Positions 31,600 to 43,878 of a stretch of 64,000 bases of DNA are shown here, one piece after another. The notes under the pieces are model-generated. The model searched no databases, was not told the DNA's origin, and saw only the letters and a program-made list of their open reading frames with translations. The position numbers and the translations under genes were made by a program. The DNA is from Knufia peltigerae. Its lineage: Eukaryota; Ascomycota; Eurotiomycetes; Chaetothyriales; Trichomeriaceae. Every line of letters begins with the position of its first letter. Position 1 is the first letter of the stretch. The DNA lies in contig JAPDRN010000097.1 of the NCBI GenBank assembly GCA_030247855.1, forward strand, positions 62,001-126,000, read 5' to 3'.

Positions 31600-33867
31600 A
31601 TGCCTTCTCAAATGCTCTCCCAATCTCCTGTGTGTCTTCCGCTGTCCAAGTTTTCTTATGCTACAGTTTCAGCTGAAAATGTTGCTCCAATACCATGGAT
31701 TCATATATCCGCTAATAACAGGCTTTTTGCTGTCTTCGAAACGAGCTCAGTACAGGTTGAAGATGGCTGCTTTGAAGACAGGCAAAAACTCAAAGTCTTG
31801 CAGGATCCCGAAATCATGGTATTTGCACCCAGACTAATTTTTGGTCCTTCGATCTGATTCTCAAAACTCATACGCTGACAGGAAGAACTGGATCTGAACG
31901 TGCTCGCGGCCGAACTGAATCGCTCCATGACCCAATCGTCCAACATGATACACAATGCTCAAATACCTGCAGTCGTCGTACTCGTCAAAGTGCCACACAT
32001 CGCATTCAAGTACCCTATGGCAAATGGCCAGGTGATGAACTCTTGTCTCTCAAGCCTTCTCTGCTCACTATAGCGGCAGTTTCGACGCTTTCAGGTCAAA
32101 TTCACATGTGATGAGGACTACGATGAAGCCATGAAGATGCTGTCTCGTGCAAACGTTCCTACTGTTGCTTCGGGCTCATTTCCTACCCAACCGAAGCCAC
32201 ATCATGCAGCTTCAGCAAACCAGCTAACACCACATGATTCTGCTTCTCAGAGAGGCTTCTCTAGCAATGCCTCGACGACTTACGAGCAACAACATAACTC
32301 TGCGAGTGTTACGAATACGTCTAATCGAATTTCTTGTCCATCCCTTTCGGCTCAAGTGTCTATGGCTCCTCCAACGTTCGCCGCGTCAGCACTCGGAAAC
32401 CCACAATGCGACCCATCAAAGCCAACATCCCTTCATGACCAATTGTTGCCTAGCCTGAGCCATAGGCGACAGCCCGCAGGACCTCATTCACACGGATCAC
32501 TGAGCACGGCCACTACGCTCGTAAATAACAGAGACCGACCCGGGATACACAACCCGCGCGGCCGTCAAGACATGGACAATTTGCTGCCGACTGCACGACC
32601 ACAAGGCAAGAACAACTACGCCAATGCTCCTCGAGGCTCGACCGTTGACCACGAATTCAACTTGGGTCTACCACCGAGAAGAAACCTACCTTTTCCCAGC
32701 GTGTCTACATTACCCAATCAGGTTCACTCCGCAGCGATTCCCCAGGCCAACGTTTCTGACGACCAACCCAGAACCTCCGCGGTACCAACAACAACATCGA
32801 ATTCAACGCGGAACGAGGCAATTCCCCCACCGTCTCCCGGAGTCACAGGCAAACGCAAGCGCGTCGCCCCGAAGAGTACCACGGAGGCTGCGGGTGCAAA
32901 GAAACCACGAGCACCTGCCAAGAGCAAGAAAACAGCCTCCAGACGCACAGCAGAGGGCGATCGCCCAGTCCCGACCGTCGAAGAACTACTCAAACAGCCA
33001 GAACCGATCATCACACGTCGTTTGACCCGCGCTATGAGCATCACGAGTGCTCAAAACGATAAGGCCAACAATCCACCACAAACCCCTCTACCAGTGCCAA
33101 AGTCAAATGGTGCCGAAGTTCCAGAGTCTGCAAATCCAGCACATGACGACACTGGCCGCTGCCCAAGTCTTTCCCTCGGCAGTCCATCACGACGACACAC
33201 TTTACGATCGGCCTCTCGAGTGTTGTCGACGCTAGAGATACAAACAGGCACTACTCGACCTCAAACCACTACTATTGCCGCTGCCGACACACTTGCCAAC
33301 GACGAGGGCGAGCGCATTCGTGACCGTGACACCTATCCATGCACACCCGCCGACCAGATCATCGACGTATGTACACCTGCCTCTCCATCCGTGCCGCACC
33401 TCGAGCCCATGGTTATACGGAATGCCGTCGACAATACCACCAACACCGCAGCAGACGACCCACAAGGACCACCACCACCACCTATCGATCACCTTGGAAA
33501 TCTCGGGCTCGACACCAATGTCAACATGGCCATGGCCTCCTCAACCACAAGCACGAATAATCACCCAACAAACAACAACAACAACCCTAGAGCTGAACCC
33601 GAACCTGCCGGGACTGCTGCGCCCGCTGACCGAGCAGTGAACCACGACGACACCTTGGCCGGAGAGTTCCTCTTCGCCGACCCGACGTCGGCACAGGCTC
33701 TGGCCGAAATCGACGACTGGTCCCGGCTCCCTCCCGCACAGCGCAGAAGCGTCCTCCGGTCCCACCTGGCCAGCCTGATCATGCAACCGTCCTTCCTCAG
33801 CCTATGCCGGGATCTGAGCGCCATGTGGGAGACGGAAATCCTCATGGGGAAGATCGCAAACATGTAG
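31600..33867 (+). CDS. Possible Rec114-like meiotic recombination protein
   Basis: Three exons: 31600-31818, 31882-32031 and 32080-33867. Introns are 63 and 48 nt, both phase 0, and the product is 718 residues. Residues 1-145 look like one PH-type beta domain: FSYATVSAENVAPIPWIHIS, RLFAVFETSS, IPAVVVLVKVPHIAFKYP and FRRFQVKFTCDEDYDEAMKM as the closing strand and helix. A disordered, basic, Pro/Thr-rich middle follows. A compact helical C-terminus (about 655-718, with LRSHLASLIMQPSFLSLCRD and a Trp) ends the protein. PH domain, disorder and short C-terminal helix is the architecture of Rec114, the Mei4 partner in meiotic double-strand break formation. The assignment is by architecture and remembered motifs, so it could be another PH-fold protein. 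Confidence 0.6.
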
Positions 33868-35110
33868 TAGTAAGCAGACAGCGCCGGGGGGGTTCAACGA
33901 GGGAAATTCTTCGAGAAATGTGCAATAGTCATTGTTAGACATTGGGGGAACGAAAATGCAGGGCGCAGACGCATCAGAAGAGCTACTGCCTCTTTACTTA
34001 CCCTAGCAGGGTTTCCTGAGAACATGCGCCGTCCGTTATGTTCGTGTTGTACTTCTGTTGGCAGAGGCACAGAATATTTTCTCTTTCTTCGTCCAAAAAG
34101 GAACAATGTTGTATCTTCCGAATACATGACGTTGTAATCGTCGACGGTGCGGAAAAACTACAAACACGAGGCGACATGATAGAGAAAAAGAGACGTGTGA
34201 AATTGGAATTCAATTCCCCAATGCTGATGCCTCCAAGGCCTCCAGATGGAACGCCATGAAAACAATGCTTTATCTAGCTAGCTGTGCCTGGTCCAATGCT
34301 CGCTCATATCAATAACAATGCCCTCCTACCCGCCAAGTCACAAAAATTCTGTGCATGATGACCCGTCAAAAATAGACTAGCATTGTACATACGAAGAAGG
34401 CATGGTAACGGGTCGAACGCGCCGTCAGAGCCTCTTTCGCCCAGCAACGATACCTTTTATTCGGTATTTGCTTTTCTTCAATACCGCCTTGATCAAAATC
34501 ACGGCCCTCCAAGAGACGAGGCCGCCTGCGAACACTATACCGATCGCGCCAGTGGGTATATGTAAACATTTCGCTAATGGCTGAGAAGAAGAATGCAGGA
34601 TCAAGCTCGAACTCCAAGATGAAACCCGAGCCGATATTGTATGCTTTGAAAAGTAAAGGTGTTCCTGGTTCCAAAACATTGGAAATGCCGACCATTTACG
34701 TTGGAGAAGATGAGGTAGGGGTGTGAAGAATACACTTGAGCGTTTGGATTATTCGTAGTTTCGTTGCCAATCAATGTGTGGCTTCTCCGTATCGGAATCA
34801 AAGTAGATGAACTGTTGTCATCAAAGTCGATCGTTCGTAATGAAGAGAAGGAAAAGGAATGGTGCCGAAGAAATGGCTGTAAGGACAAGTAAAGTTGCAG
34901 AGAAGTTGGCTGATTCGATGAGTTACAAGGAGTAACAGGCAGGTGAGCCAGAGACCAGTTGTGTCTCACAGGGATGACTGTCTCCGGAGCTCTGAGAACC
35001 CCATCGCTAAGAGGATGAATAACATCCTATGCCAGAAAAATGGTACAATGATGACGCTCCCAACGCCAGGCTAGAACGCAATTGATGTCGGAAGAAAATA
35101 AAAACAGCCG
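33868..35110. other. Convergent 3' region, 1.24 kb
   Basis: Between the 3' ends of the Rec114-like gene and cdc25. Two overlapping minus-strand frames of 84 and 109 codons (34366-34695) begin with ATG, but neither reads like a known family. No gene is called. Confidence 0.35.
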
Positions 35111-36908
35111 CTAATAGGAAGCCATGCGATGGTTCATTCCACGGAGAGCCCCTAGATTCATGCGTGGTCCGGCGACAGGGGTGAATTCCACATTCATATC
35201 CAGATCCATATCGCTGTCGAGTCGACTTCGACCCATAGCTGTAGGACTAGAGTCAACCGAAGGGGAATGTTGGCCAAAGGCAAAGGTCTGAGCTCGAACC
35301 AGTTTGGATCGTTGTTTCACCTTCCCGAGACCACGTTCACAATCAAGAACGTGTTCTTTGGCATCCATTTCAACATAGTTCTGCGGGAAACACCGAGACC
35401 GGTAGTCCTTAAAGAATGTACTATAGCCCCCGTCTAAGATATATACCTCGGGATAGGTCAAAATAGGATAGCAGTCTGCATTGACAGTGCGATCTCTGTT
35501 GCGGATGAATTTAGCCATGAGTGGTGCACGGTGAGCTGAATATTCGCAGTGGAAGATTAGCAATGCCTTCTTGGTTGGTTCAACGTCGAAGAGCTGAGAT
35601 GAGAGTTGTTCTTTGTCGTTGAAGTTTACGGCACCTTCGATGTGGCCGCCGTTGTATTCGTATTCAAATCTGCAGTCGATGACGACAAGCTTCTCATACG
35701 AATGGTTGAAACGACCATCCAGGACTTCAATCATGGTTTCCTTGGTGATGCGTGGTAGGGCACCAGCTTCGCCGTCAGGGATGAAATGAGGAAGTTGAGG
35801 TACATGAGGAGCTTCGTTGTCCATGATGGACGGCAATAAAGGAGGGGGCGGGCTCATTCGTTCCTTTTCACGCTTCATGACATCCTCAGGATGCTCAAAC
35901 ATACTCAGTGACCGGCGGAACTGCTTGCGAGGGCGCACAGAAGGATTTGAGCCTTTCCTCACATGCCCTCCGATGGGAGACCCAGTGCGAGAAGTTCCAG
36001 CACAGACGCCAAAGCGAGGCCGTGGAGCCGCGAAGGCAGGAGGGGGGAACCGAGACGCTGACTTCTCTTGAATTGGCGAATCGGCAAAGATTTCAGAGAG
36101 AGACAAGGAGGAAGAGGTCGCTGGCTTATTATTCTTGTAGTCGGTGAATCGAAAGGGTGGAGCCTGACTCTCGGGTGCAGGTCGTTGAGGTAATGAGCCG
36201 GTACTAAAACCCTTCGCTCTCGACAGCGACGGTCTCAATGGACCCGATCTTCGTCGTTCCTGAGGCACAGGGAGAACATCTGATGGTGAGTCAAGAGAGG
36301 TGGAAGAGGGAATGGAGAACACCGGTGAATCCATGGGTGTAGGCTCTGGCGTGGGGGATTGAAGTTGGATTTCTACCGCTCCGAAGGGTACCTTGTGCGG
36401 CAGAGGTGACATATCCATATCCATTGCGTCCTGACCTCCAGGTGAGGACGAAGGAATAGGAGGTGTGGTGAGATTTACTGGATGTGTCAGTCTGACGGGC
36501 AAGCGAAAGTCTTGAACGTCTGCTTACAGTGCCCATCTTGCCCTGCAAAGATGCTGGTATTGGGGAACAGTGCCCTCCGCGGCGTTGGCAACTGAGGGCT
36601 AGAGAACGATCAGTATCAGCTTTAGTGTATCTTTGTTTCATAACGTTGGCATACCTTTGATCAATATGGAAATTTTGGGACAGGTCAGCAGCAAGGCTAG
36701 CAGTTGGTGAAGAACCCCGGACAGGCTTCAAGTTGAAATAGTCTATATGGGATCTCTTCATTGACAAGTCCTTGAAATTGAAGCTGTTGTTGGCGAAAGA
36801 TGTCGCGGCCAAAGAAGCGTATGAGGAAGAGCCATCGGGTCTAAAGCCACAATGGCCCAGGAATGCTGGAGGCTGCATGGCCGCCAACGGTGAAGAAGCC
36901 TCAATCAT
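35111..36908 (-). CDS. cdc25: M-phase inducer phosphatase Cdc25 (NimT-like)
   Basis: Three exons: 36908-36655, 36598-36528 and 36477-35111. Introns are 56 and 50 nt, and the product is 563 residues. The N-terminus MIEASSPLAAMQPP with GHCGFRPDGSSSYASLAA is disordered and Ser/Pro-rich, as expected for a regulated Cdc25. The C-terminal rhodanese-type catalytic domain (about 365-490) shows VVIDCRFEYEYNGGHIEGA and the CX5R loop HCEYSAHRAP, with the catalytic Cys near residue 418, then LMAKFIRNRDR and LDGGYSTFF. It removes inhibitory phosphates from Thr/Tyr of the cyclin-dependent kinase at mitotic entry. A previous in-frame TTG is not a likely start. Confidence 0.92.
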
Positions 36909-39900
36909 GATGCCGAACAAGCCTCTCTGATCTCTTGCCCTCTCTTACACAATCATGGTACCACTTGAATTGTACTGGGGTATGATGCAGGTTCTAGTCT
37001 CGTCCAAGCAAAGTTCCACAAGTCGTCAAGGAAATTTAGAATTAAGAACGCCTCGTTCGCAGTCGTCAGGGCAGATGGCTTCCACACGTAGGTCGAGTAG
37101 GGTTCATATGCTCATGTTCCCGTGCAACAGGTCAGTGAAGCAACGACGGTGTCGTGGTGGTGGTGCTGGCGGTACCGGGCGTGCGGTAGCAGAGAGGAGG
37201 TGTAGTTGAAAACGGTCAAGTCAAGTAAGACAGACCACCAGTAAGCAGGTGGACGTTCTTCCCTTGACAGCCAGCAAGAATGTTCGATAAAGAAGAAGCC
37301 CTGACCTGCAGCTCGGTGGCTTATGGAAGGGAGGAGGAGGGACTATGAGAGTTTTAAGCAGACTGCAGGTGAAGGCCCAAGTTGTTGCTGGGCAGCATTG
37401 GGGTTGGTGAGGAGCGATGGAGGAGCAAGCGATGCAATGCGGAGCCTTGGCTGCGAATCCAGAAGGAACCGGGAATGGGTCACTTCTTTTTTCTGACAGC
37501 TGCTATTGCTATGCGAGTGGGATCTGTACGAATATGTGATGGGGGTAGTATTAACGGTCCAGCGAGAATGGTCGCACGGTAACTGCTATGACCGTCACAC
37601 AGACCAGAGGGCAATAAAAATGGTAGAGAGATATCCAGAACCCAGAGCCAGGAATCCCCCCTCAAGTACCCGAGCGCTACCACCTAACAAAGCCCATAAG
37701 CACATACTGTACGGCAGCCGCTGGTCGGGGCGCGTTCCTTACCTACAACCACGAGCCTTACAGGTACCATTGCCAGGCTCTCCACGGCCTAGAGCTCCCC
37801 ACTAATCATGGATGTGGTAAGGCTAGTTTTTCGCTGGCCCCCGCCGGTAGTTCAGAAACACGGGCAACGCACGCAGCCGACTTCTTCCAAGTCTCGTTTC
37901 ATGAAGCAACCATGTCGACCACTCAAGACCCAAACCAGGCCATGCTGCGTGTGCACCGAATGTCCACCTATGTCATTGCTGATACTGGTGTTATTACTTT
38001 GGCCCTGCTTGTGTGATCTTCTGATCATCCGTTGATCCACAGGTACGAGCGGGCTCTATTGTGACCGCAATGATCTCGATCGAAAATCCTCTGCTCGTCT
38101 ATCCGAGGCGCCTCTAACAGCCGCCCATTTGATCACAGCTGATCACAAACAAGGTGGAGATGTGTTAAAAAGCCTCTTTTGGGTAGACTAAAAGACCTTG
38201 TCCAGTTGACAGTGCAGCTGAAGGCCAGCTCTAGGATGGCTCCGTACTTGACAGGGTTCTTACGCCATGGCACGAGGTTGCCCTGTGCGATAACCGATTT
38301 CATTCTGCCTATCACAAATGCCACTTTGGATGTCAAACAAGTCAGCTTTCTCTTAGGAGTCCTGGTGAGGCGCTTGCTATGTCATCATCCCGCTGTCGAC
38401 AACTCCTCCCGAACAGGTGCATTGCACGCCGAATGTCAGCGCGTGCGGAAATCACATAGCGCTTGGAATGCTCCAAGCACAAGGCTTGTGCAAGTCTAGA
38501 CACCTTCTATCATCTATTCTGGGGACATTCTGGGCTCGACTTGAAAGCCTCTTCCATTCCAAAGACTTTGAGGCGTCAAATAGTTGTTGAAGCTGGACAG
38601 CCGCCACTGCTTCCCATCACATGCAGCGAACAGAAGGACATGCATGTTTGGGTCAAGAAATGGCGCGATTAAACTCGTCTTATCAGCACTTCCTCACGCG
38701 GGGCCGTCGAATTCAGCATGGTTTAAGGCCTTAGCTGCTTCATCGTCTCGCTTGTGACAGGTTTAGCCCACGGCCAGTCGGTGTGACCGTGCTAGTCAAC
38801 TTCATCTCTAGAGCTTCATTGACCTTTTAGGCACAGAGTCAAACCGCGGATGAAAAGCCCTTGTCCAGCATGAGGATACCTAGCTACGGCCAAGACCGGA
38901 TTGACTCAAATTCGCAAGTCTTGAACGGGTCCTTCTTATCACCAGCTTCGTTTCACTAGCCTGGATTGTTCATGGCGGGTGAGGCTTTACCTCTCCAGCC
39001 CTTGTGCTGGGTCGGTCTGAAAGACACAATCCAAACTCAATCCCTCTTCTGTTGCAGTTACCGGCACACCAACACCGATGAGACGTCATGAGATCAAATT
39101 CTGAACTCCCCGATCCCTGTTTCCGTCAATGATGAACTCACATGGTTATCTCTGACCGCAAGCACAACGCGTGGGATCGAGATCGCGATGAAAACAACAC
39201 ACCTCCTCCTCTTCCTCGCGTAATGGTGTTGCAACGATGCATAACTAGGGCTGATCAAGAAGAGGGGCGGTTACAAAGCTCCGAATTGAAATCAGCTCGA
39301 CTACAGGCTATCTTCCCCGCCCACTGCGACACAGCCTGAGTCCGGGGAATTGCCTGGTGTGACTTTGAAGCTACTCTTGTATCTCACTGCTCCGGCATCC
39401 ACGACGCGACTCCAGCGAAGTTGGTGTTACTTTGATAGGCCACCAACCTATGAACCTCGTCTCCCATGTACCGATGCGAAGAGTTAGACCTCAAACATCG
39501 AGAATTTGCTTTTCTGACATGGAAAGCGGTGCAGATCGGCTTGGGATGGCTTACAATTTCCGTCTACCCTCGGCCTTCTTGTGGCCTGGGAGACGTGTCG
39601 CCAAGTCTGAGCGTCAACAACTGAACGCGCTACAGTCGCCTGTCCACGTGAGCAGAATCCAAAAAGCGAAGCGGGCTTCGCTTCAAGTATGAGCAGCTAT
39701 GGATTATTCCCATTTCCATCATACGAGTACTGTATGTACATACTCCTGTTCATACTATGATCACTTGGGTGGCGAAAGCCCGTCTGCCATACCGCACTGT
39801 CCTTCGATCCAGCACCCTGCTTTAAGCCATGTTCAAGCCATCAATTGTCAATTTGACTTGACAGAACGCTTGAGACCGGGCTTCACAAGCATGTTACTTG

Positions 39901-40730
39901 ACACCGTGTGCCCTGAGCGTGGGCTAAGTGAGCCTCATGCGCATTGATTTTTATCCTTCTTGAACCCTGAAAACCACCTGTACCCCCGGTGCCACCCTCT
40001 TTGACAGCTCATAGAGTCGGGAGACCAAAAGGTCATGGTTGCCGCTGTCCCTCAAGTCTCTCCATTCTCGGTCAGGCCAGACCTCAGGAGACTGTTCAGA
40101 ACTTTCTTATATACCCATTCATTTACAAGTTCTTGAGCTGCCAGTTTCTTTGCCTGAGCATCACCCAAACCCCATCGCCGCTCCGAGCGATAAGTTTTCG
40201 GTGTCAAGCTACGATGATCTTGTGTTTCCGTTTGCAAATGCTTGTGGGCCATTCCACTGACGAAGGATTTGGCACGAAACTCTCTCAGAACTCTGTTCAA
40301 AACCCTGCAAGACTCGAAGAGAATTACTTGTACTCTTGCAGCCTCCACATTATTACAAAAACCATTCGCTAATCTTGCACCCAATAATAATAACAGCGGC
40401 TCATCGCTACCTTGGTCTGTGAACCGGGGGGAAAGGCTTCAACGCTCCCTCAGGGGTTTCGATGAACCGATGCCAGATTTCCAGCAGCCCATCATTTGGC
40501 GCCGAAAATAGTTGACAGTGTCGTCCACAACCAAGTGAACATACATGATTGCACAGATGCTACCCCCAGGGATGCGTGCAATAGACAGAAGGTAATTTCA
40601 AGGTGTGTTACACACCCTCAGTCAGTTTTGCCTGCGTCATCAACAACGCGTTTGTTGGATGTTGACGCTAATTTCGACGCGTCGGGAAAATACGAGATTT
40701 TCGCACCTTGATCATGTCTATATAAACACA

Positions 40731-41003
40731 ATGACGTCAAAGGCACGGAGATTCCATCGTGGTGATCGCGAACTCCACACCAAGGGGCCGCCAGGTCAAT
40801 CGAGCACGCAGATCGAGCGTGCATATCGAGATCGAAGTTCAGCCTTGCATAACATCGACCGATATGTGTTTCAATGGTTCATTTCCTCACCACAACAACG
40901 ACGTCAGACACAACCAAGTCGCAGTAGATATGGCCTGATTTTCCCGGATTCGAGCCGTGGCAAGTGGTCGCAACGTGCCCCCTCCCCCCCGATGACCTCG
41001 TGA
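40731..41003 (+). CDS. Candidate 90-residue basic ORF
   Basis: The ATG at 40731 follows a TATATAAA box (40718-40726) by a few bases. The product is rich in Arg, Gln and Ser (MTSKARRFHRGDRELHTK, then QQRRQTQPSRSR). The TATA box is too close to the ATG for a normal leader, which argues against a real start here. No family is recognised. Confidence 0.15.
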   Translation: MTSKARRFHRGDRELHTKGPPGQSSTQIERAYRDRSSALHNIDRYVFQWFISSPQQRRQTQPSRSRYGLIFPDSSRGKWSQRAPSPPMTS

Positions 41004-41429
41004 AAGGGCGTACTCGGACCTCTTCAGCGGGAGGATACGATAAGCGAAACATGATACAACATCCCGCCATCGAAGATACGAACCCCCCGTCCATGAACCA
41101 TCTCATACGAATAGTCTCCTGACTCCTCATCATGACGGAGTGGTTGTTGCTCGTGTCTTTTTGAACCTCCCGGACCACCTCCACGCCATGTTTCCCAGTC
41201 CGAGTCCGTAGGAGTAACGAACGTCACTGATTATTGATGCACGACATGACGGCACACACACCTCTACAAAACACACCTACACACGCGATGAGCACAGTCC
41301 TTTGTAGACGACGTGTTTTTTTTTTGCGCACGGTAACCATATTATGACGTCCTGTATCCTGTATCGAGATCTCAGGAATTTCAACCAAGTAGATGCACGA
41401 GTCATCCGTTTACAGGAATCTGATGCCAC

Positions 41430-41670
41430 CCTTTGAATCGAAGGTGTTGTTTTTATAACAAGAGAGATGAAAATGTGATTGTCGACAAAACAAACATTGA
41501 ACATTTGTCTACAGGTCCAGCAATAATAGAAGCAAAACTTTATGAAAACAATCGCAAAGAGTTACGCACAATCACAAAAGATCCAAAAAAACAAAAACAA
41601 TACAAATCATTGATAAATAAATACTGCTTCTTCGTTGAAAGATTATTGAGCACAATTCAGTAGGCTTTAG
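41430..41670. other. AT-rich island with an open reading frame
   Basis: About 240 bp clearly richer in A than the flanks, with poly-A clusters at 41575-41610. A plus-strand frame (41433-41663) stays open for 76 codons without an ATG start and would read as a Lys/Asn/Ile-rich peptide. Composition unlike the neighbours could mean an inserted fragment or a mutated relic. Confidence 0.35.
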
Positions 41671-42617
41671 TAGATAGCCTGTCAGCCACTGCAAGACACA
41701 AAGAACTATTGAGCTGTAATTAGTCTGAAGCCGTATGTCTATGGTGCCTTTTGAAGCAAGAGCACGTACGCGGCGTGGAAAGACGTCGCAGGTACGTACG
41801 TGGTGTGTGAGAGGTATGCGGCAATCCCTCCCCAGGTTCAGCTGGGGATGATAGCACACGTCAACCAGGACAGTGGTGGGAAAATGCGGGAGGTCTCGAT
41901 GGCTGCGAATCATAGCCCCTTTGTCAGCGAGGAGTGTTAGGGAAATCGCCGGTGAGAAGTTCTGAAGAGGCACTCGAGAGACAGCGATCAGACCGCACCA
42001 ATCGGTCGCCACAAGATTAGGTATTAGAGCCAATCGGTTAACATGATCAATCACTCGTGGGAGTAGTAGCCAAAAGCAGCTTTTCTGCCTTGCGTTTGTA
42101 GGATTGAACTCGATCAATTTTCGTATTGACGTAGGAAATTACCGAGTTCAGATGAGTAAAGTCGCTGGCAGAACACTTCCACCACAAAATATCATGAAGC
42201 CAGCAAAGTCACAATCATAGCAGGTGACAAGGCGCCATGTCCTAAGAGCCCAATCGGAATGACATGAGAGAAGAACCACAATAACTCGCGAGACCTGGGA
42301 TACCGAATATTACAGTAGCACTCCGTCAAATGTTGCTGTTTCGGGAAGGTCGAGCCACTCACTGCCTCCGACTAGACATCATTTTACAACCTCACGCACT
42401 CGTATCCAGCCTTATGAGGAGGGGCAAGTGGCATTGACTGTTTAGCTGATAAATGCTTTTAGAGAGATTCTTCCGACCAGGCAGACGTGTCCAATCCTTG
42501 CAAGATCTTTTACAGGGGCGCAGCATATTATCTCTTCGCTAGGTCGAGCAGCCTCTGGATGCGTTAGCACAAATCTTCTCTACGTCGCAGCAGAGATAAT
42601 TCTTCTGGTCAGATAGT

Positions 42618-43761
42618 ATGGGTCGTGACACCATTATGTTAGCCTCTGGGCATCAAATGCCTCTTGTAGGCTTTGGATTGTGGAAGGTTCCTGCAGACAA
42701 GGCCGCCGATATCGTTTACAATGTGAGTGTCTCAAGACACCTTTTTTCACACGTGGCGCGCGCGCGATAACACGGAAGCGCGCAATAGGCCATCAAAGTA
42801 GGATATCGACTGTTTGACGGGGCGTACGACTATCAAAATGAAAAGGAGGCAGGTCAAGGTATCAGACGCGCCATCGAGGATGGACTCGTGAAACGCGACG
42901 AGATATTCGTGACCACGAAGCTGTGGAACAACTACCACCAAAAAGACCACGCGGTACAAATGGCGAAAGCGCAGAACGAAGCATGGGGTCTCGGCTACAT
43001 CGACCTGTACCTGATTCATTTCCCCGTGGCGCTCAAGTACATTGAACCTGAAAAGTTGAGGTACCCAGTAAGTTGACGCTCGTTGTTCCCAAAAAACACA
43101 CAACGACCGTTACGTACAAAGGCACCAATAACTGAGGGAAATTCCTGTCTACATATAGGCGTGGTGGACGGATGCAGAGCACAAGGCCATCGAAACGGCA
43201 CCTATACCCCTCCAAGACACCTGGCAGGCCCTCGAGGAAGTCGTCGACCTGGGGATCACCAAATCCATCGGCATCTCGAACGCCCAGGCTCAGACCTTGT
43301 ACGACATTCAAAGGTACGCGCGACATCCGATCTCGTCGCTGCAGATAGAGCACCATCCTTACCTCGTCCAGCCCGAACTCGTGGAGCTCGCCCGGGAGGA
43401 GAACATCGCGATCACGGCCTACTCGTCGTTCGGACCGCAGAGCTTCTTGGAACTACCGCCGGCGTTTCGAGCGAGGGCGAAGGATGTCCCTCTCCTCTTT
43501 GACGTGGATATCGTCAGGGAGGCGGCTGCGAGGGTGGGCAAGACGCCTGCGCAGGTACTCTTGCGGTGGGCAACTCAGAGGGACATTGCCGTGATACCAA
43601 AGTCGAACGATGCCACTCGACTGCGGCAGAATCTGGAGGTTGGAAATGACAGCTTCACGTTGACAAGTGACGAAATCAAGTCGATCGGCGCACTCGACAA
43701 GGGATTGAGGTTCAACGACCCGGGGTTTTATCTAGACAAGCCGTTGCGGATTTTTGCATAG
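42618..43761 (+). CDS. xyl1: Aldo-keto reductase, D-xylose reductase type
   Basis: Three exons: 42618-42722, 42789-43067 and 43159-43761. Introns are 66 and 91 nt, and the product is 328 residues, the usual xylose reductase length. The TIM-barrel active site is complete: Asp and Tyr in RLFDGAYDYQNE, Lys in FVTTKLWNNYH and His in YLIHFPVA. The family region SSFGPQSFLEL and the coenzyme motif IPKSN near the C-terminus are present. It should reduce D-xylose to xylitol and L-arabinose to L-arabinitol with NADPH in the cytosol. The stop lies 117 bp from the convergent stop of the polyol dehydrogenase gene, so the two form a tight pair. Other AKR substrates such as glycerol-type aldehydes remain possible. 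Confidence 0.85.
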
Positions 43762-43802
43762 AAGATCTGGCCCGTTACCTAATGATTTCTACAACCTGTT
43801 TT

Positions 43803-43830
43803 CTAGCTCTCTCTATATCTCTCTCTATTA
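43803..43830. repeat. CT/TA-rich simple repeat
   Basis: Two blocks of CTCTCT joined by TATAT in the short spacer between the convergent reductase and dehydrogenase genes. Confidence 0.7.
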
Positions 43831-43878
43831 TATCGGAGGCTGGTCAAACACAATACATGAAAGAAAGAAAAAAAACCT

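Larger units (their letters stand above)
36909..42617. other. Gene-poor stretch, 5.7 kb
   Basis: No conserved gene could be read on either strand. Small open frames of 60-180 codons occur, most starting at TTG or GTG and none with a family pattern. The left part is the long cdc25 upstream region. Two spots stand out and are listed separately: a 90-codon ATG frame behind a TATATAAA box (40731-41003) and an AT-rich island (41430-41670). It could hold a decayed mobile element or lineage-specific short genes, but no terminal repeats or transposase motifs were seen. Confidence 0.45.

Noticed and set aside
34366..34695. 109-codon and 84-codon minus-strand ATG frames downstream of the Rec114-like gene
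   Set aside because: They overlap in different frames; one has a weak hydrophobic stretch, but neither matches a known small protein and no splice pattern improves them.
41572..42117. 181-codon minus-strand frame in the gene-poor stretch
   Set aside because: Starts at TTG, overlaps the A-rich island and shows no recognisable domain.
42640..42645. A second TTAGCC hexamer near the xylose reductase start
   Set aside because: It lies inside the first coding exon and is likely to occur by chance.
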